A stretch of 64,000 nt of DNA from CADEED01 sp963711635 (GTDB lineage: Bacteria > Pseudomonadota > Gammaproteobacteria > Steroidobacterales > Steroidobacteraceae). The translations under genes were made by a program, and so were the position numbers. The stretch spans positions 248,001 through 312,000 of the forward strand of contig CAVQEZ010000005.1 of the NCBI GenBank assembly GCA_963711635.1. Direction: 5' to 3'. Shown in pieces: positions 46,076 through 55,268 of the stretch. Position 1 is the first letter of the stretch. Each line of letters begins with the position of its first letter. The notes below the pieces were generated by a model that searched no databases, was not told the origin of the DNA, and worked only from the letters and a program-made list of their open reading frames with translations.

Positions 46076-48106
46076 GTGGCCGACGACGCGCGGCGCGCCG
46101 CCAAACTGCGCGAAGAAATCAATTCGCACGACTACCGCTACTACGTGCTCAACGAGCCGGCGGTTCCCGACGCCGAATACGACCGGCTCATGAATGAGCT
46201 GAAGGCCATCGAGGCGCGCAGTCCGCAGCTGGTCACGCCGGACTCGCCCACGCAGCGTGTCTCGGGCGCGGCCTCACCGGAATTCGCCGAAGTGCGACAC
46301 GTCATCCCGATGCTGTCGCTCAACAATGGCTTCACGGAAGACGATCTGCGCGACTTTGACCGTAAGGTGCGCGAACGGCTGGGCAGCGAAGGGCCGATCG
46401 ATTATTCGGCCACGCCCAAGCTCGACGGGCTCGCCATCTCGGTGCTGTATCGCGATGGTCTCTTCACGCGCGCGGCGACGCGCGGTGATGGTGTCACCGG
46501 TGAAGACGTGACGGCCAATATCGCGACCATCCGTTCCGTGCCGCGCAGGCTGCGCGGCAAGCCCCCGGCAGTGCTGGAAGTGCGCGGCGAAGTATTCCTG
46601 CCCTTCAAGGGCTTCGAGAAGATGAACCGCGACGCGACCGAGCGCGGTGACAAGATCTACGTGAACCCGCGCAATGCCGCGTCGGGCAGCCTGCGCCAGC
46701 TCGATCCGCGTATCACCGCGCAACGGCCGCTCGATCTCAACTTCTACGAGCTCGGCGTGGTCGAGGGCGGCACGGTGCCGGAACGGCACAGCGAGCTGGC
46801 GCCCTGGCTCAATGCCTTCGGACTGCGCACCGGCAGGGAGGGAAAGAAGGTGCGCGGCGTGGAAGGTTGCCTGGACTACTACCGCGACATCGGCGAGCGT
46901 CGCGCGAAACTGGAGTACCAGATCGACGGCGTGGTCTACAAGGTAGACAGGCGCGCCGACCAGGAGAAGCTGGGCTTCGTATCGCGCGCGCCGCGCTGGG
47001 CGCTGGCGCACAAATTCCCCGCCGACGAGGAGATGACGCTGCTCGAAGACGTGATCTTCAATGTCGGCCGCACCGGTGCCCTGACGCCGGCCGCCAAGCT
47101 CAAGCCGGTGTTCGTCGGCGGCGTCACGGTGAGCAATGCCACGCTGCACAACATGGACGAGGTGGCGCGCAAGGGCTTCAAGATCGGCGACACCGTGGTC
47201 GTGCGGCGCGCGGGCGACGTGATCCCGGAAGTGGTGCGCTATCTACCCGAGCTTCGTCCCGCCAACGCCCGCGACATCGTCATGCCCGGCACCTGCCCGG
47301 TGTGTGGCTCGCCGGTGACGCGGCTCGAAGACCAGGCGGTCTACAAGTGCACCGGCGGCGTGCTCAAGTGCCGCGCGCAGCGCGCCGAGTGGCTCATGCA
47401 CTTCGCCGGGCGTCGCGCCATGGACATCGAGGGCCTGGGCGAGAAACTCATCGAGCAACTGGTCAACGACGGTACGGTGAGCACGCCGGCGGACCTGTAC
47501 ACGCTCGAGGCGCGCACCCTGGCCGAGCGCGAGCGCATGGGCGAGAAGTCGGCGCAGAACGTGGTCGATGCAATCGACAAGAGCAGGAAGACCACGCTGC
47601 CGCGGCTGTTGTTCGGCCTCGGCATTCCGCAGGTGGGCGAGTCCACGGCGCTGGCGCTGGCCGAACAGTTCGGCAGCCTCGAGAAGCTTCAGGAGGCGAG
47701 CGCCCAGCAGATCGAGGAAACCCCGGATGTCGGCCCGATAGTCTCGCGCTCGGTGTTCGAATTCTTTCAGAGCGAGCTGGCGCGCTCCGTCATCGAGAGT
47801 CTGGCGCGCAGCGGCGTCGAGTATCCACGCATCGACGTGAAAGAACGCGCGACGCTGCCGCTGGCGGGTCTCACCTTCGTGATCACCGGAACGCTGGCGG
47901 GCTTGCAGCGCGAGGCCGCCGAAGATGCACTGCGCGCACTCGGCGCCAAGGTGTCGGGCAGCGTGTCGAAGAAGACCAGCTTTCTGGTGGTGGGCGCGGA
48001 CGCCGGCTCCAAGCTCGCCAAGGCCCAGTCACTGGGCGTGCGAATTCTCGATGAAGCCGGGCTCGAGCAGATCCTGAAGTCGAAGCAGGCGCCGCCGGGC
48101 GGTTGA
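46076..48106 (+). CDS. ligA: NAD-dependent DNA ligase LigA
   Basis: 676 residues, the usual length. Adenylation domain with catalytic Lys in ATPKLDGLAISVLYRDG; OB fold; Cys4 zinc finger (GTCPVCGSPVTRL, YKCTGGVLKCRAQ); helix-hairpin-helix repeats; C-terminal BRCT domain (LTFVITGTLAGLQREAAEDA). It seals nicks in replication and repair. GTG 46076 starts four bases after zipA. The frame is clean over 2 kb. Confidence 0.97.
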   Translation: MADDARRAAKLREEINSHDYRYYVLNEPAVPDAEYDRLMNELKAIEARSPQLVTPDSPTQRVSGAASPEFAEVRHVIPMLSLNNGFTEDDLRDFDRKVRERLGSEGPIDYSATPKLDGLAISVLYRDGLFTRAATRGDGVTGEDVTANIATIRSVPRRLRGKPPAVLEVRGEVFLPFKGFEKMNRDATERGDKIYVNPRNAASGSLRQLDPRITAQRPLDLNFYELGVVEGGTVPERHSELAPWLNAFGLRTGREGKKVRGVEGCLDYYRDIGERRAKLEYQIDGVVYKVDRRADQEKLGFVSRAPRWALAHKFPADEEMTLLEDVIFNVGRTGALTPAAKLKPVFVGGVTVSNATLHNMDEVARKGFKIGDTVVVRRAGDVIPEVVRYLPELRPANARDIVMPGTCPVCGSPVTRLEDQAVYKCTGGVLKCRAQRAEWLMHFAGRRAMDIEGLGEKLIEQLVNDGTVSTPADLYTLEARTLAERERMGEKSAQNVVDAIDKSRKTTLPRLLFGLGIPQVGESTALALAEQFGSLEKLQEASAQQIEETPDVGPIVSRSVFEFFQSELARSVIESLARSGVEYPRIDVKERATLPLAGLTFVITGTLAGLQREAAEDALRALGAKVSGSVSKKTSFLVVGADAGSKLAKAQSLGVRILDEAGLEQILKSKQAPPGG

Positions 48107-48118
48107 GCCAGGCCGCGA

Positions 48119-49054
48119 TTAATTCGCCTTCGGTGCCGGCTCCGGGACCGCGGCCGCCGGCTCGGCGGGCGCTGGCACCGCAGTAGCCGGCGCCGCCGCG
48201 GCCGCGGGTGCGGTGGTCAGCGGCGGCTCGATCTTCGCCGTCTTCAGCATCTCATCCGAATACACGCGGTACTTGCGGGTCAGGATGATGCGCTTGAGCT
48301 GATCCTGCACGCCCTCGAAGTTCGGCGGGGGACGATCGCGACTGCCCAGCAGCTGCAGCACATGCCAGCCGTACTGCGTCTGGATAGGCGTGGCAGTCAC
48401 CTGGCCGTTCTTGAGCAGTCCCACGGCGTCGGCGAAATTCTTGTTGCCCATGGCGTCGGGCGGGAACCAGCCGAGATCGCCGCCTTTCTGGGCGGTCGAC
48501 TTGTCGGCTGAGAATCGCTTGGCCAGCGTCGCGAAGTCACCGCCACCCTTCAGCTGGTCGATGATTTTCTGCGCCGTTTCCTGGCTGCTGACGAGGATGT
48601 GCCGCGCGTGATATTCGACCAGCGGCGTCGACGCGAGCTGGGTCTCGAACTCCGCGCGCATCTCGGCCTCGGTGGGCTCGCGTTCCTTCAGGTATTTCTG
48701 CGCCGCCGCCTGCTGCAGCAGGTTGAGGCGCGTGAGCTCGAGGCGCGTGGCCACGTCGGTTTCCTTGGCCAGTCCGTCCTTCTCGGCCTGCTGAGCCACC
48801 AGCTCCATGCGGATCAGCTCTTCCTTGATCTGCTCGCGGTCTGCGGCCGAGATCTCATTGGAAGGTCTGCCCTGGGTCATGGCCTTCACATAGGCCTCGA
48901 ACAACTCATTGCTGATGGGCTTGCCATTGACGGTCACCAGCGGCGGCTTGGCCGGAGTCGCCGCGACGTCGGCGGGCTTGTCGGTGGCGACTGGCTTGCT
49001 GCAGGCGGCGAGCGCGAGCGTCACGCCCACGGCGAAAAAACGCATGACTTTCAT
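48119..49054 (-). CDS. Parvulin-type peptidyl-prolyl isomerase lipoprotein
   Basis: 311 residues from ATG 49054 (MKVMRFFAVGVTLALAACSK), giving a lipobox LAAC, so a lipid-anchored periplasmic protein is predicted. A SurA/PpiD-like N-terminal helical region precedes one parvulin domain (HARHILVSSQETAQKIIDQL, GGDLGWFPPDAMGNKNFADA, TQYGWHVLQLLGSRDRPPP). The C-terminal ~45 residues are Ala/Pro-rich. It helps fold exported proteins. A start 24 bases upstream (49078) is possible but gives a poorer signal. Confidence 0.9.
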   Translation of the reverse strand: MKVMRFFAVGVTLALAACSKPVATDKPADVAATPAKPPLVTVNGKPISNELFEAYVKAMTQGRPSNEISAADREQIKEELIRMELVAQQAEKDGLAKETDVATRLELTRLNLLQQAAAQKYLKEREPTEAEMRAEFETQLASTPLVEYHARHILVSSQETAQKIIDQLKGGGDFATLAKRFSADKSTAQKGGDLGWFPPDAMGNKNFADAVGLLKNGQVTATPIQTQYGWHVLQLLGSRDRPPPNFEGVQDQLKRIILTRKYRVYSDEMLKTAKIEPPLTTAPAAAAAPATAVPAPAEPAAAVPEPAPKAN

Positions 49055-49093
49055 TTGATCTCTCAACGAGTTGGACAATTCTATTTATGTGGC

Positions 49094-49351
49094 CTAAGCA
49101 GTACGCGCGTCGATCGACAAGGCGTGAATGTCCCGGCCCATCAAATCAGCGGCGGCAGCATAGACCATCCGATGTCTTTGCACCTGCGAGACCCCGTTGA
49201 ACGCGTCGGAGGCGATGATCACGTGAAAATGGCCGCCTTCACGCGCGCCGGCATGGCCGATGTGCTTGCCGCTGTCGTCGCGAATCTCGAGCAATGTGGG
49301 ATGCAGGGCGCTCTCGAGCGCCGCGCGCAGGCGGTCGACGCGCGCGCTCAC
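49094..49351 (-). CDS. bolA: BolA-family protein
   Basis: 85 residues. BolA signature: LESALHPTLLEIRDDSGKHI, then GGHFHVIIASDAFNGVSQVQ, RHRMVYAAAADLM. The GTG start at 49351 overlaps the stop of yciB (GTGA). BolA proteins act with monothiol glutaredoxins in iron-sulfur handling and influence cell shape. The longer in-frame reading upstream is antisense to other genes. Confidence 0.92.
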   Translation of the reverse strand: MSARVDRLRAALESALHPTLLEIRDDSGKHIGHAGAREGGHFHVIIASDAFNGVSQVQRHRMVYAAAADLMGRDIHALSIDARTA

Positions 49352-49905
49352 GAAGGACTTTCCTTGGAGAACACCCCGCGCAGCGTCCACAGCACCACCG
49401 CCAGCGTGAACACGATGGCGACGGGGGGTGCGATCCATACTTTGAACAACACCCAGTCGGCTTCGCTGCGATTCAGCGCCACCCAGATGTTGACCAGGCC
49501 GAGCGCGACATAGAACGCGCCCATGAGCAGCGAGCTGCTGCGCCAGGTGCCGGCCGGCACGACGTGACCTTCGGGCAAACCACTGGCGAGCAGGCGTTGG
49601 AGCAGACTTTGTTTGCCGATGAATGCGGAGCCTGCGAATACCAGGCCCGCGATCCAGTAGAACACCGAGGCCTTCCACTGCAGGAAGCGCACGTCGTGCA
49701 GCACCAGCGTGGCCGTGCCGAACACCCAGACGAGAATCGCCAGGATCAGGTGCATCTGCGGCACGCGCCGTTCGCGCAGCCAGTCGTAGAGCAGCAGCAG
49801 CGCCATCGCCACCATGAGGGCGCCGGTGGCCGGATAGAGCCCGCCGCCGAATTTGTAGACGAGTCCGAAGACGATCCAGGGTGCGAATTCGATGGCGGTC
49901 TGCAT
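49348..49905 (-). CDS. yciB: Inner-membrane-spanning protein YciB (septation protein A)
   Basis: 185 residues with five membrane helices. Family features are IEFAPWIVFGLVYKFGGGLY at the start, KASVFYWIAGLVFAGSAFIG and the C-terminal VLWTLRGVFSKESPS. It is implicated in cell-envelope synthesis and septation. The yciB-bolA-parvulin order is common in Xanthomonadales and relatives. Confidence 0.93.
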   Translation of the reverse strand: MQTAIEFAPWIVFGLVYKFGGGLYPATGALMVAMALLLLYDWLRERRVPQMHLILAILVWVFGTATLVLHDVRFLQWKASVFYWIAGLVFAGSAFIGKQSLLQRLLASGLPEGHVVPAGTWRSSSLLMGAFYVALGLVNIWVALNRSEADWVLFKVWIAPPVAIVFTLAVVLWTLRGVFSKESPS

Positions 49906-49978
49906 GCAGCGGGAGTCCGTGGCGGGGCGCGTATGATACCGGCCCCGTCGCGTCGAGTCCGGCGCGCCAAGAACCAGC

Positions 49979-50602
49979 GTGAGTCAGTACTTCGAGCTTC
50001 ACCCCCAGAATCCGCAGCTGCGCCTGATCCGGCGCGCCGCGGACATCGCACGCGAGGGCGGTGTGATCGTCTATCCGACGGACTCCTGCTACGCGCTCGG
50101 CTGCCACATCGGCGACAAGGAAGCGCTGGACCGCATCCGGCGGATTCGCGGCGCGGACCGGAATCATCATTTCACGCTGGTGTGCCGCGACCTGGCCGAG
50201 ATCGGGCGGTATGCGCGCGTGGAAACCTGGCAGTTCCGCATGCTCAAGGCCGCGACCCCGGGACCGTATACGTTCCTGCTGCCGGCCACGCGTGAGACAC
50301 CGCGTCGCCTGCAGCACGAGAAACGCCGCACCATCGGCATCCGCGTACCCGACCACGAGGTCCCGCGCCTGCTGCTCGCCGAGCTCGGCGAACCCATCAT
50401 GAGCTCGACACTTCTGTTGCCCGGCGATGAGATGCCGCTCACCGACGGCCGCGAGATCAGAAAGCGCCTCGAGCATCAAGTGGATTGCGTGCTCGATGGC
50501 GGCCATTGCGGCATCGAGCCCACGACCGTCGTGGATCTCGCGGTGACCCCGCCCGTGGTGACACGGATTGGTCGAGGACCCCTGGAAACGCTGGGGATCT
50601 GA
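49979..50602 (+). CDS. yciO: YciO/Sua5-family threonylcarbamoyl-AMP synthase-like protein
   Basis: 207 residues, one YrdC-like domain. Seen are GGVIVYPTDSCYALGCHIGD, RIRRIRGADRNHHFTLVCRD, LKAATPGPYTFLLPATRETP and SSTLLLPGDEMP. The NHHFTLVCRDL form is YciO rather than TsaC. YciO binds tRNA-type RNA and makes threonylcarbamoyl-AMP poorly; its role is open. The GTG start at 49979 is divergent from yciB. A double hairpin repeat begins ten bases after the stop. Confidence 0.9.
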   Translation: MSQYFELHPQNPQLRLIRRAADIAREGGVIVYPTDSCYALGCHIGDKEALDRIRRIRGADRNHHFTLVCRDLAEIGRYARVETWQFRMLKAATPGPYTFLLPATRETPRRLQHEKRRTIGIRVPDHEVPRLLLAELGEPIMSSTLLLPGDEMPLTDGREIRKRLEHQVDCVLDGGHCGIEPTTVVDLAVTPPVVTRIGRGPLETLGI

Positions 50603-50612
50603 ACAGGAAATG

Positions 50613-50730
50613 GGGATCGGAAAATGGGGACATTCCTGAATTGCTAGCAAATGGGGACGCACCTGCGGCAGGTACGTCCCCATTTGCCCGCGCCGCGGGC
50701 AATTCAGGAATGTCCCCATTTTCCGATCCC
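50613..50730. repeat. REP-like nested double inverted repeat
   Basis: Outer arms are 50613-50644 and 50699-50730, a perfect 32-bp inverted repeat. Inner arms 50647-50666 and 50668-50687 match at 19 of 20 bases with a one-base loop, leaving a GC-rich remainder at 50688-50698. Both arms carry the same AATGGGGAC core, so the element is a family of related palindromes nested in one another. This resembles REP/BIME elements spread by RAYT transposases; no transposase lies in the window. Confidence 0.75.
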
Positions 50731-50749
50731 TTATACTTCGCCGCTTCAC

Positions 50750-51963
50750 GTGAGCAGTCATCCGCAAGCCAAACGAGTTCTTTCCGGAATGCGGCCGACG
50801 GGTCAGTTGCATCTCGGCAACTATCACGGCGCGCTCAAGAACTGGGTCGAGCTCCAGTACCAGTACGAGTGTTATTTCTTCGTGGCCGACTGGCACATGC
50901 TCACGACCGGCTACGAAACACCAAATCGCTGCCGAAATTCATCCAGGAGATGTTGATCGACTGGCTCGCCGTCGGCCTCAACCCGGGCGTGTCCACGCTG
51001 TTCGTGCAGTCGCAGGTACCCGAGCACGCCGAGCTGCACCTGTTGCTCTCGATGATCACGCCGCTGGGCTGGCTGGAGCGCGTGCCCAGCTACAAGGACC
51101 AGCAGGAGCAACTCAAGGAAAAGGATCTCGCCACCTACGGTTTCCTCGGCTATCCACTGCTGCAGACCGCCGACATCCTGCTCTACAAACCAGCGTTCGT
51201 GCCGGTCGGCGAGGACCAGGTCGCGCACGTGGAGATCACGCGCGAGATCGCGCGCCGCTTCAATCATCTGTACGGCCGCGAACCGGACTTCGAGACCAAG
51301 GCCGAGAAGGCCATCAAGCTGCTGGGCGGTCGCAACAGCACGATGTACAAGCAGCTGCGCAAGAAATTCCAGGAGAACGGCGACCAGCTTGCGCTCGACA
51401 AGGCGCGCCAGCTGGTCGAGACCAATACGCGCCTCACGGTGGCGGATCGCGAACGGCTGCTGGGATATCTCGAGGGCGGCAGCGTCAGCATCCTGCCCGA
51501 GCCGCAGGTGCTGCTGACCGCCACTCCCAAGGTGCCGGGGCTCGACGGCCGCAAGATGTCGAAGTCCTACGCCAATACCATCGGGCTGCGTGAAGATCCG
51601 GACGAAGTTGCCAAGAAGCTCAAGACCATGCAGACCGATCCGGCGCGCGTGCGCCGCAACGATCCGGGCAATCCGGATATCTGTCCGGTATTCGACCTGC
51701 ACAAGATTTATTCGAGCGAGGAGACTCGCGTCTGGGCAGCCAATGGCTGTCGCACGGCGGGTATCGGCTGCCTCGAATGCAAGAAGCCGCTCATCGACAA
51801 GGTGGTCGAAGAGATATCCGGTATCCGCAAGCGCGCCCAGGAATTCGAGGAGAATCCCGAGCTGGTGCGCAACATCGTGGCCGAAGGCGCGGAGAAAGCG
51901 CGCGAAGCCGCACGTGCCACGCTCGACGACGTGCGGCGCGTCATGAACCTGCGAGTCGACTGA
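50750..51963 (+). CDS. trpS: Tryptophanyl-tRNA synthetase (one frame break)
   Basis: About 404 residues. HIGH-type motif PTGQLHLGNYHGALKNW, then STLFVQSQVPEHAELHLLLS, and KMSKS in DGRKMSKSYANTIGL. A Cys cluster insertion (NGCRTAGIGCLECKKPL) marks the longer TrpS form. It charges tRNA-Trp. Near 50919 one base is lost (codon AC- before ACC AAA TCG), a missing third base. The start is GTG 50750, close behind the REP-like repeat; a TATACT at 50732-50737 could be its -10 box. Confidence 0.94.
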
Positions 51964-51970
51964 GGACGCC

Positions 51971-52960
51971 ATGATCAAGAAAGCAGCGAAACCGGATCTG
52001 CGCGTGGTCGTCGACAACTCCTCGGAGATGGACGCCGCCGCCGAGGCCGCCGCGGAGCATATTCATCCCGAGTCGCCCGAGCAGGTGGAGATGCCCTTCG
52101 CCATCGTGAATGGCGAGGCCATCACGCAGCTGCCGAAGGACCTCTACATCCCGCCGCAGGCGCTCGAAGTATTCCTCGACGCCTTCGAAGGGCCCCTCGA
52201 CCTGTTGCTGTACATGATCCGGCGGCAGAACCTCGACATCCTCGATATCCCGATAGCCGACATCACCAGGCAGTACATGGAATACATCGGCCTCATGGCC
52301 GACATGCAGCTCGAGCTGGCCGGCGAGTACCTGGTCATGGCCGCGACGCTGGCCGAGATCAAGTCGCGCATGCTGCTGCCGCGCGCCACGGATCCGAACG
52401 CCGGCGAGGAGAGCGATCCGCGCGCCGATCTCGTGCGCCGCCTGCAGGAATACGAGCGCTTCAAGACTGCCGCCGAGAGCATCGACCGCATTCCACGCCT
52501 CGACCGCGACACCTGGGTGGCCAACGCCGAGCTGGGCGAACGCAAGTCGTCGCGCCCGATGCCCCAGATCGCCATGCAGGAAATGCTGTTGGCGTTCCGC
52601 GACGTGGTACAGCGCGCGGAAATGTTCGCCCACCACCACGTGCAGCGCGAGCGGCTGTCGGTGCGCGTGCGCATGTCTGATATTCTCGCGTCGCTCGAGC
52701 ACGCCAGCTTCGTGGAGTTCATACAGCTCTTCCGCCCCGAAGAGGGGCGCATGGGCGTTACCGTGACCTTCGTTGCGATTCTCGAACTGGTGCGCGAGGG
52801 GCTGATCGATATCGTCCAGACTGAGGCCTACGCGCCGCTGCACGTGCGCAGCGCGCAAGGCTCGCGTGGCCTGAGGCTCGCCGTCGACAACGACGCGGCC
52901 GAGGTGGGCATGGAACCCGTGGCCCCGCCCACGGAAGCAGACGGAGAAACGCATGAGTGA
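51971..52960 (+). CDS. scpA: Segregation and condensation protein A
   Basis: 329 residues. The kleisin N-terminus FLDAFEGPLDLLLYMIRRQN and LAGEYLVMAATLAEIKSRML are diagnostic. The C-terminal winged helix that caps the SMC head is at about 225-295. A ~45-residue acidic N-terminal extension precedes it. It bridges the SMC dimer heads. It starts seven bases after trpS and overlaps scpB by eight bases. Confidence 0.95.
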   Translation: MIKKAAKPDLRVVVDNSSEMDAAAEAAAEHIHPESPEQVEMPFAIVNGEAITQLPKDLYIPPQALEVFLDAFEGPLDLLLYMIRRQNLDILDIPIADITRQYMEYIGLMADMQLELAGEYLVMAATLAEIKSRMLLPRATDPNAGEESDPRADLVRRLQEYERFKTAAESIDRIPRLDRDTWVANAELGERKSSRPMPQIAMQEMLLAFRDVVQRAEMFAHHHVQRERLSVRVRMSDILASLEHASFVEFIQLFRPEEGRMGVTVTFVAILELVREGLIDIVQTEAYAPLHVRSAQGSRGLRLAVDNDAAEVGMEPVAPPTEADGETHE

Positions 52961-53741
52961 TGCTTACCTCAAGAATGTCGTCGAAGCGGCGTTGCTGGCC
53001 GCGGCGCGTCCGGTACCCGTGTCCGAGCTGCTGCAGATTTTCGACGAGCAGTCGCGCCCCAGCGCCAAGGAGATGCGCGCCATCCTGGAGTCGCTGTCCG
53101 CCGACTACGAGGGTCGCGGCGTGGCCATCCGGGAGACCGCGAACGGCTTCCGCTTCCAGGTGCGCAGCGAGTTTGCGCAGGAAGTGTCGCGCCTGTGGCC
53201 GGATCGCCCGCGCAAGTATTCGCGCGCGCTGCTCGAGACCATCGCGCTGATCGCCTACCGGCAGCCCATCACGCGCGCCGAGATCGAGAACGTGCGCGGC
53301 GTGGCGGTGAACCCCGAGATCGTCAAGACGCTCATGGAGCGCAACTGGGTGCGCGTGGTCGGCCATCGCGACGTGCCCGGGCATCCCGAGCTGCTGGGCA
53401 CCACGACCGAATTCCTCGATTACTTCTCACTGAAGTCCATCGAGGACCTGCCCCCGCTGGCGGAGCTGAAGTCGCTCACCGACCTGAATCTGCAATTGCC
53501 GCTGCCGGGAACCTCGAACGGTGCTGGCGGCGCCCAGGCGGGCGCGGACGGCGCCACGGATCCTGGAGCCACGGATCCTGGAGCCGTGGATCATGGAGAA
53601 GTCGCGGTGGTGCCGGCGCTCGACGACAGCGCCGACAAGCTCGATGCCGCGGCGGACGACGACGCCGACGACGAGGAACTCACCGCGCCGGGCAATTCGG
53701 CCGCGGGACTGGTGGCCGCGCCGCCATCTGAAGAGAACTAG
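52953..53741 (+). CDS. scpB: Segregation and condensation protein B
   Basis: 262 residues. Two winged helices (about 5-80 and 90-165): VVEAALLAAARPVPVSELLQ and SRALLETIALIAYRQPITRA, then FLDYFSLKSIEDLPPLAEL. ScpB dimers bind ScpA and stimulate the SMC ATPase. The C-terminal ~75 residues are acidic and low complexity; within them a short DNA repeat (53564-53590) encodes TDPGATDPGAVDHG. Confidence 0.95.
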   Translation: MSDAYLKNVVEAALLAAARPVPVSELLQIFDEQSRPSAKEMRAILESLSADYEGRGVAIRETANGFRFQVRSEFAQEVSRLWPDRPRKYSRALLETIALIAYRQPITRAEIENVRGVAVNPEIVKTLMERNWVRVVGHRDVPGHPELLGTTTEFLDYFSLKSIEDLPPLAELKSLTDLNLQLPLPGTSNGAGGAQAGADGATDPGATDPGAVDHGEVAVVPALDDSADKLDAAADDDADDEELTAPGNSAAGLVAAPPSEEN

Positions 53742-53746
53742 CGGGA

Positions 53747-54520
53747 ATGCCACGGCCGCGTCCGACGCCGCCCGGCGTCGCCGAGCGGCTGCAGAAATAT
53801 CTCGCGCAGCGCGGCCTCGCATCGCGTCGTGGCGTCGAAGAATGGATTCGCGCGCAGCGCCTCACCGTCAACGGCCGCATCGCCGAGCTCGGCCAGAAGG
53901 TCACGCCGGCCGATGACATCCGCCTCGACGGAAGGCCCATCAAGGCACGCGCCACCGCCGCCGCGCAGGTTTTCATCTTCAACCGGTCGCCCGGCGATCC
54001 GCTGCGCGAATCCACGGCCGAACGCGCCGCGCTCATCGACCGCCTGCCGAAGAACGCCGGCAAGCGTTTCATCGCGGTGAGCCCGATGCCGGGCATCGAC
54101 GGCGGACTCGAGCTGGTGACCTCCGATGGCGCGCTGGCCGCGAAACTGCAGCGCAGCGGTCACAAGCTCCCATGCGAATTCAGCGTGCGCGTGAAGGCCT
54201 TGTTAGGTCCCGATCAGCTGGCGGGCGTCCAGTCCGGCAAGCTCGATCGGCCCGCGCGCATGACCGTCGAATCGGTGAGCACCAGTGAAGCGGAACTCGA
54301 GGGATCGAACCGCTGGTATTCCATCGTGGCGCGCGGCGCCAGCGGCAAGGACATCCGCCAGCTGTTCGAGCGCCAGGGCGTATTGGTGAGCCGCATCCTG
54401 CGCACCTCGATGGGCGCGATCGCGCTCGACAAGAGTCTGTCGCGCGGTCAGTTCAGGCAGCTGACCGAAGAAGAGATCGAGTCGCTCTTCAAGGCTGAGC
54501 CCGAAACCTCTGCCCCGTGA
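53747..54520 (+). CDS. rluB: RsuA/RluB-family rRNA pseudouridine synthase with altered active-site loop
   Basis: 257 residues. An N-terminal S4 domain (ERLQKYLAQRGLASRRGVEE, QRLTVNGRIAELGQKVTPAD) precedes the synthase fold (CEFSVRVKALLGPDQL, RWYSIVARGASGKDIRQLFE). The usual catalytic loop GRLDxxTxGLLLxTNDG is here PGIDGGLELVTSDG: the Asp is kept, but the Arg is Gly and about three residues are missing. It follows scpB by five bases, the normal scpAB-rluB order, which favours RluB. Its tail overlaps the converging SDR gene by 32 bases. Confidence 0.85.
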   Translation: MPRPRPTPPGVAERLQKYLAQRGLASRRGVEEWIRAQRLTVNGRIAELGQKVTPADDIRLDGRPIKARATAAAQVFIFNRSPGDPLRESTAERAALIDRLPKNAGKRFIAVSPMPGIDGGLELVTSDGALAAKLQRSGHKLPCEFSVRVKALLGPDQLAGVQSGKLDRPARMTVESVSTSEAELEGSNRWYSIVARGASGKDIRQLFERQGVLVSRILRTSMGAIALDKSLSRGQFRQLTEEEIESLFKAEPETSAP

Positions 54521-55268
54521 CCCCGCGGCTCGCCGGGCCTAACAAGGCCAGGTAGGGCGCGGTCAGGGATTCCGGCGTCGGCAGCGATTCCGGCGCTTCG
54601 GATGGGTAGGCCGCGCGGCGCATGCCGGTGCGCACCTTGCCCGGGTCGATCACATTGACGCGCACCGACGAAGTGCTCTCGAGCTCCTGGGACAGCACCT
54701 GCGCCATTCCCTCGACCGCGAACTTCGAGATCGAATACGCACCCCAGTAGGCACGCCCGCGATTGCCCACGGCGCTGCTGGTGAACAGCACCGAGGCATC
54801 GGCAGACGTCCGCAGCAGCGGCAGCAGCTGCCGTGTGAGCACGAACTCGGCGGTCACGTTCACGTGCATCACGCGCATGAAGGTGGGCACGTCGTATTGT
54901 TCTATCGGGGTCAGCGTGCCGAGCAGCGCCGCGTTGTGCAGCAGGCCGTCGAGCCGCCGATAGCGTTTGTCGACGGCATCGGCGACCGCCTCGTAGTCGG
55001 CCGCCAGCGCGCGTTCCAGGTCCAGCGGCACGATGCTGGCTTCCGGCGCTCCGAGCCCTCTTGTCGATAGATTGGCGATCTCGGCGTGCACGGCCTCGAG
55101 CTTGCGCACGGTGCGACCCAGCAGGATGACTTCGGCGCCGGCGCGCGCCAGCGCCAGCGACACCGCGCGGCCCAGGCCATCGCCGGCGCCGGTGACCATG
55201 ATGACCCGGCCGCGCAGCTCATCGGGTTGCGGCGCGTGGCGCCGCGGGTCGTATTCATGGGCGCTCAT
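54489..55268 (-). CDS. yciK: YciK-family short-chain dehydrogenase
   Basis: 259 residues from ATG 55268. Rossmann motif MVTGAGDGLGRAVSLALARA, NAALLGT, catalytic Ser in FTSSAVGNRGRAYWGAYSIS and the YxxxK in YSISKFA. YciK proteins are NAD(P)-dependent oxidoreductases of unknown substrate. The start overlaps the rmuC stop (ATGA), so it is coupled to the gph-rmuC group. Close neighbours of ubiG and gph in many gammaproteobacteria include yciK. Confidence 0.9.
   Translation of the reverse strand: MSAHEYDPRRHAPQPDELRGRVIMVTGAGDGLGRAVSLALARAGAEVILLGRTVRKLEAVHAEIANLSTRGLGAPEASIVPLDLERALAADYEAVADAVDKRYRRLDGLLHNAALLGTLTPIEQYDVPTFMRVMHVNVTAEFVLTRQLLPLLRTSADASVLFTSSAVGNRGRAYWGAYSISKFAVEGMAQVLSQELESTSSVRVNVIDPGKVRTGMRRAAYPSEAPESLPTPESLTAPYLALLGPASRGVTGQRFRAQP

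Noticed and set aside
50613..50749. Repeat before trpS as a trp attenuator or T-box
   Set aside because: No leader peptide with Trp codons, no T-box sequence and no T-run; the symmetric repeated core fits a REP-like element.
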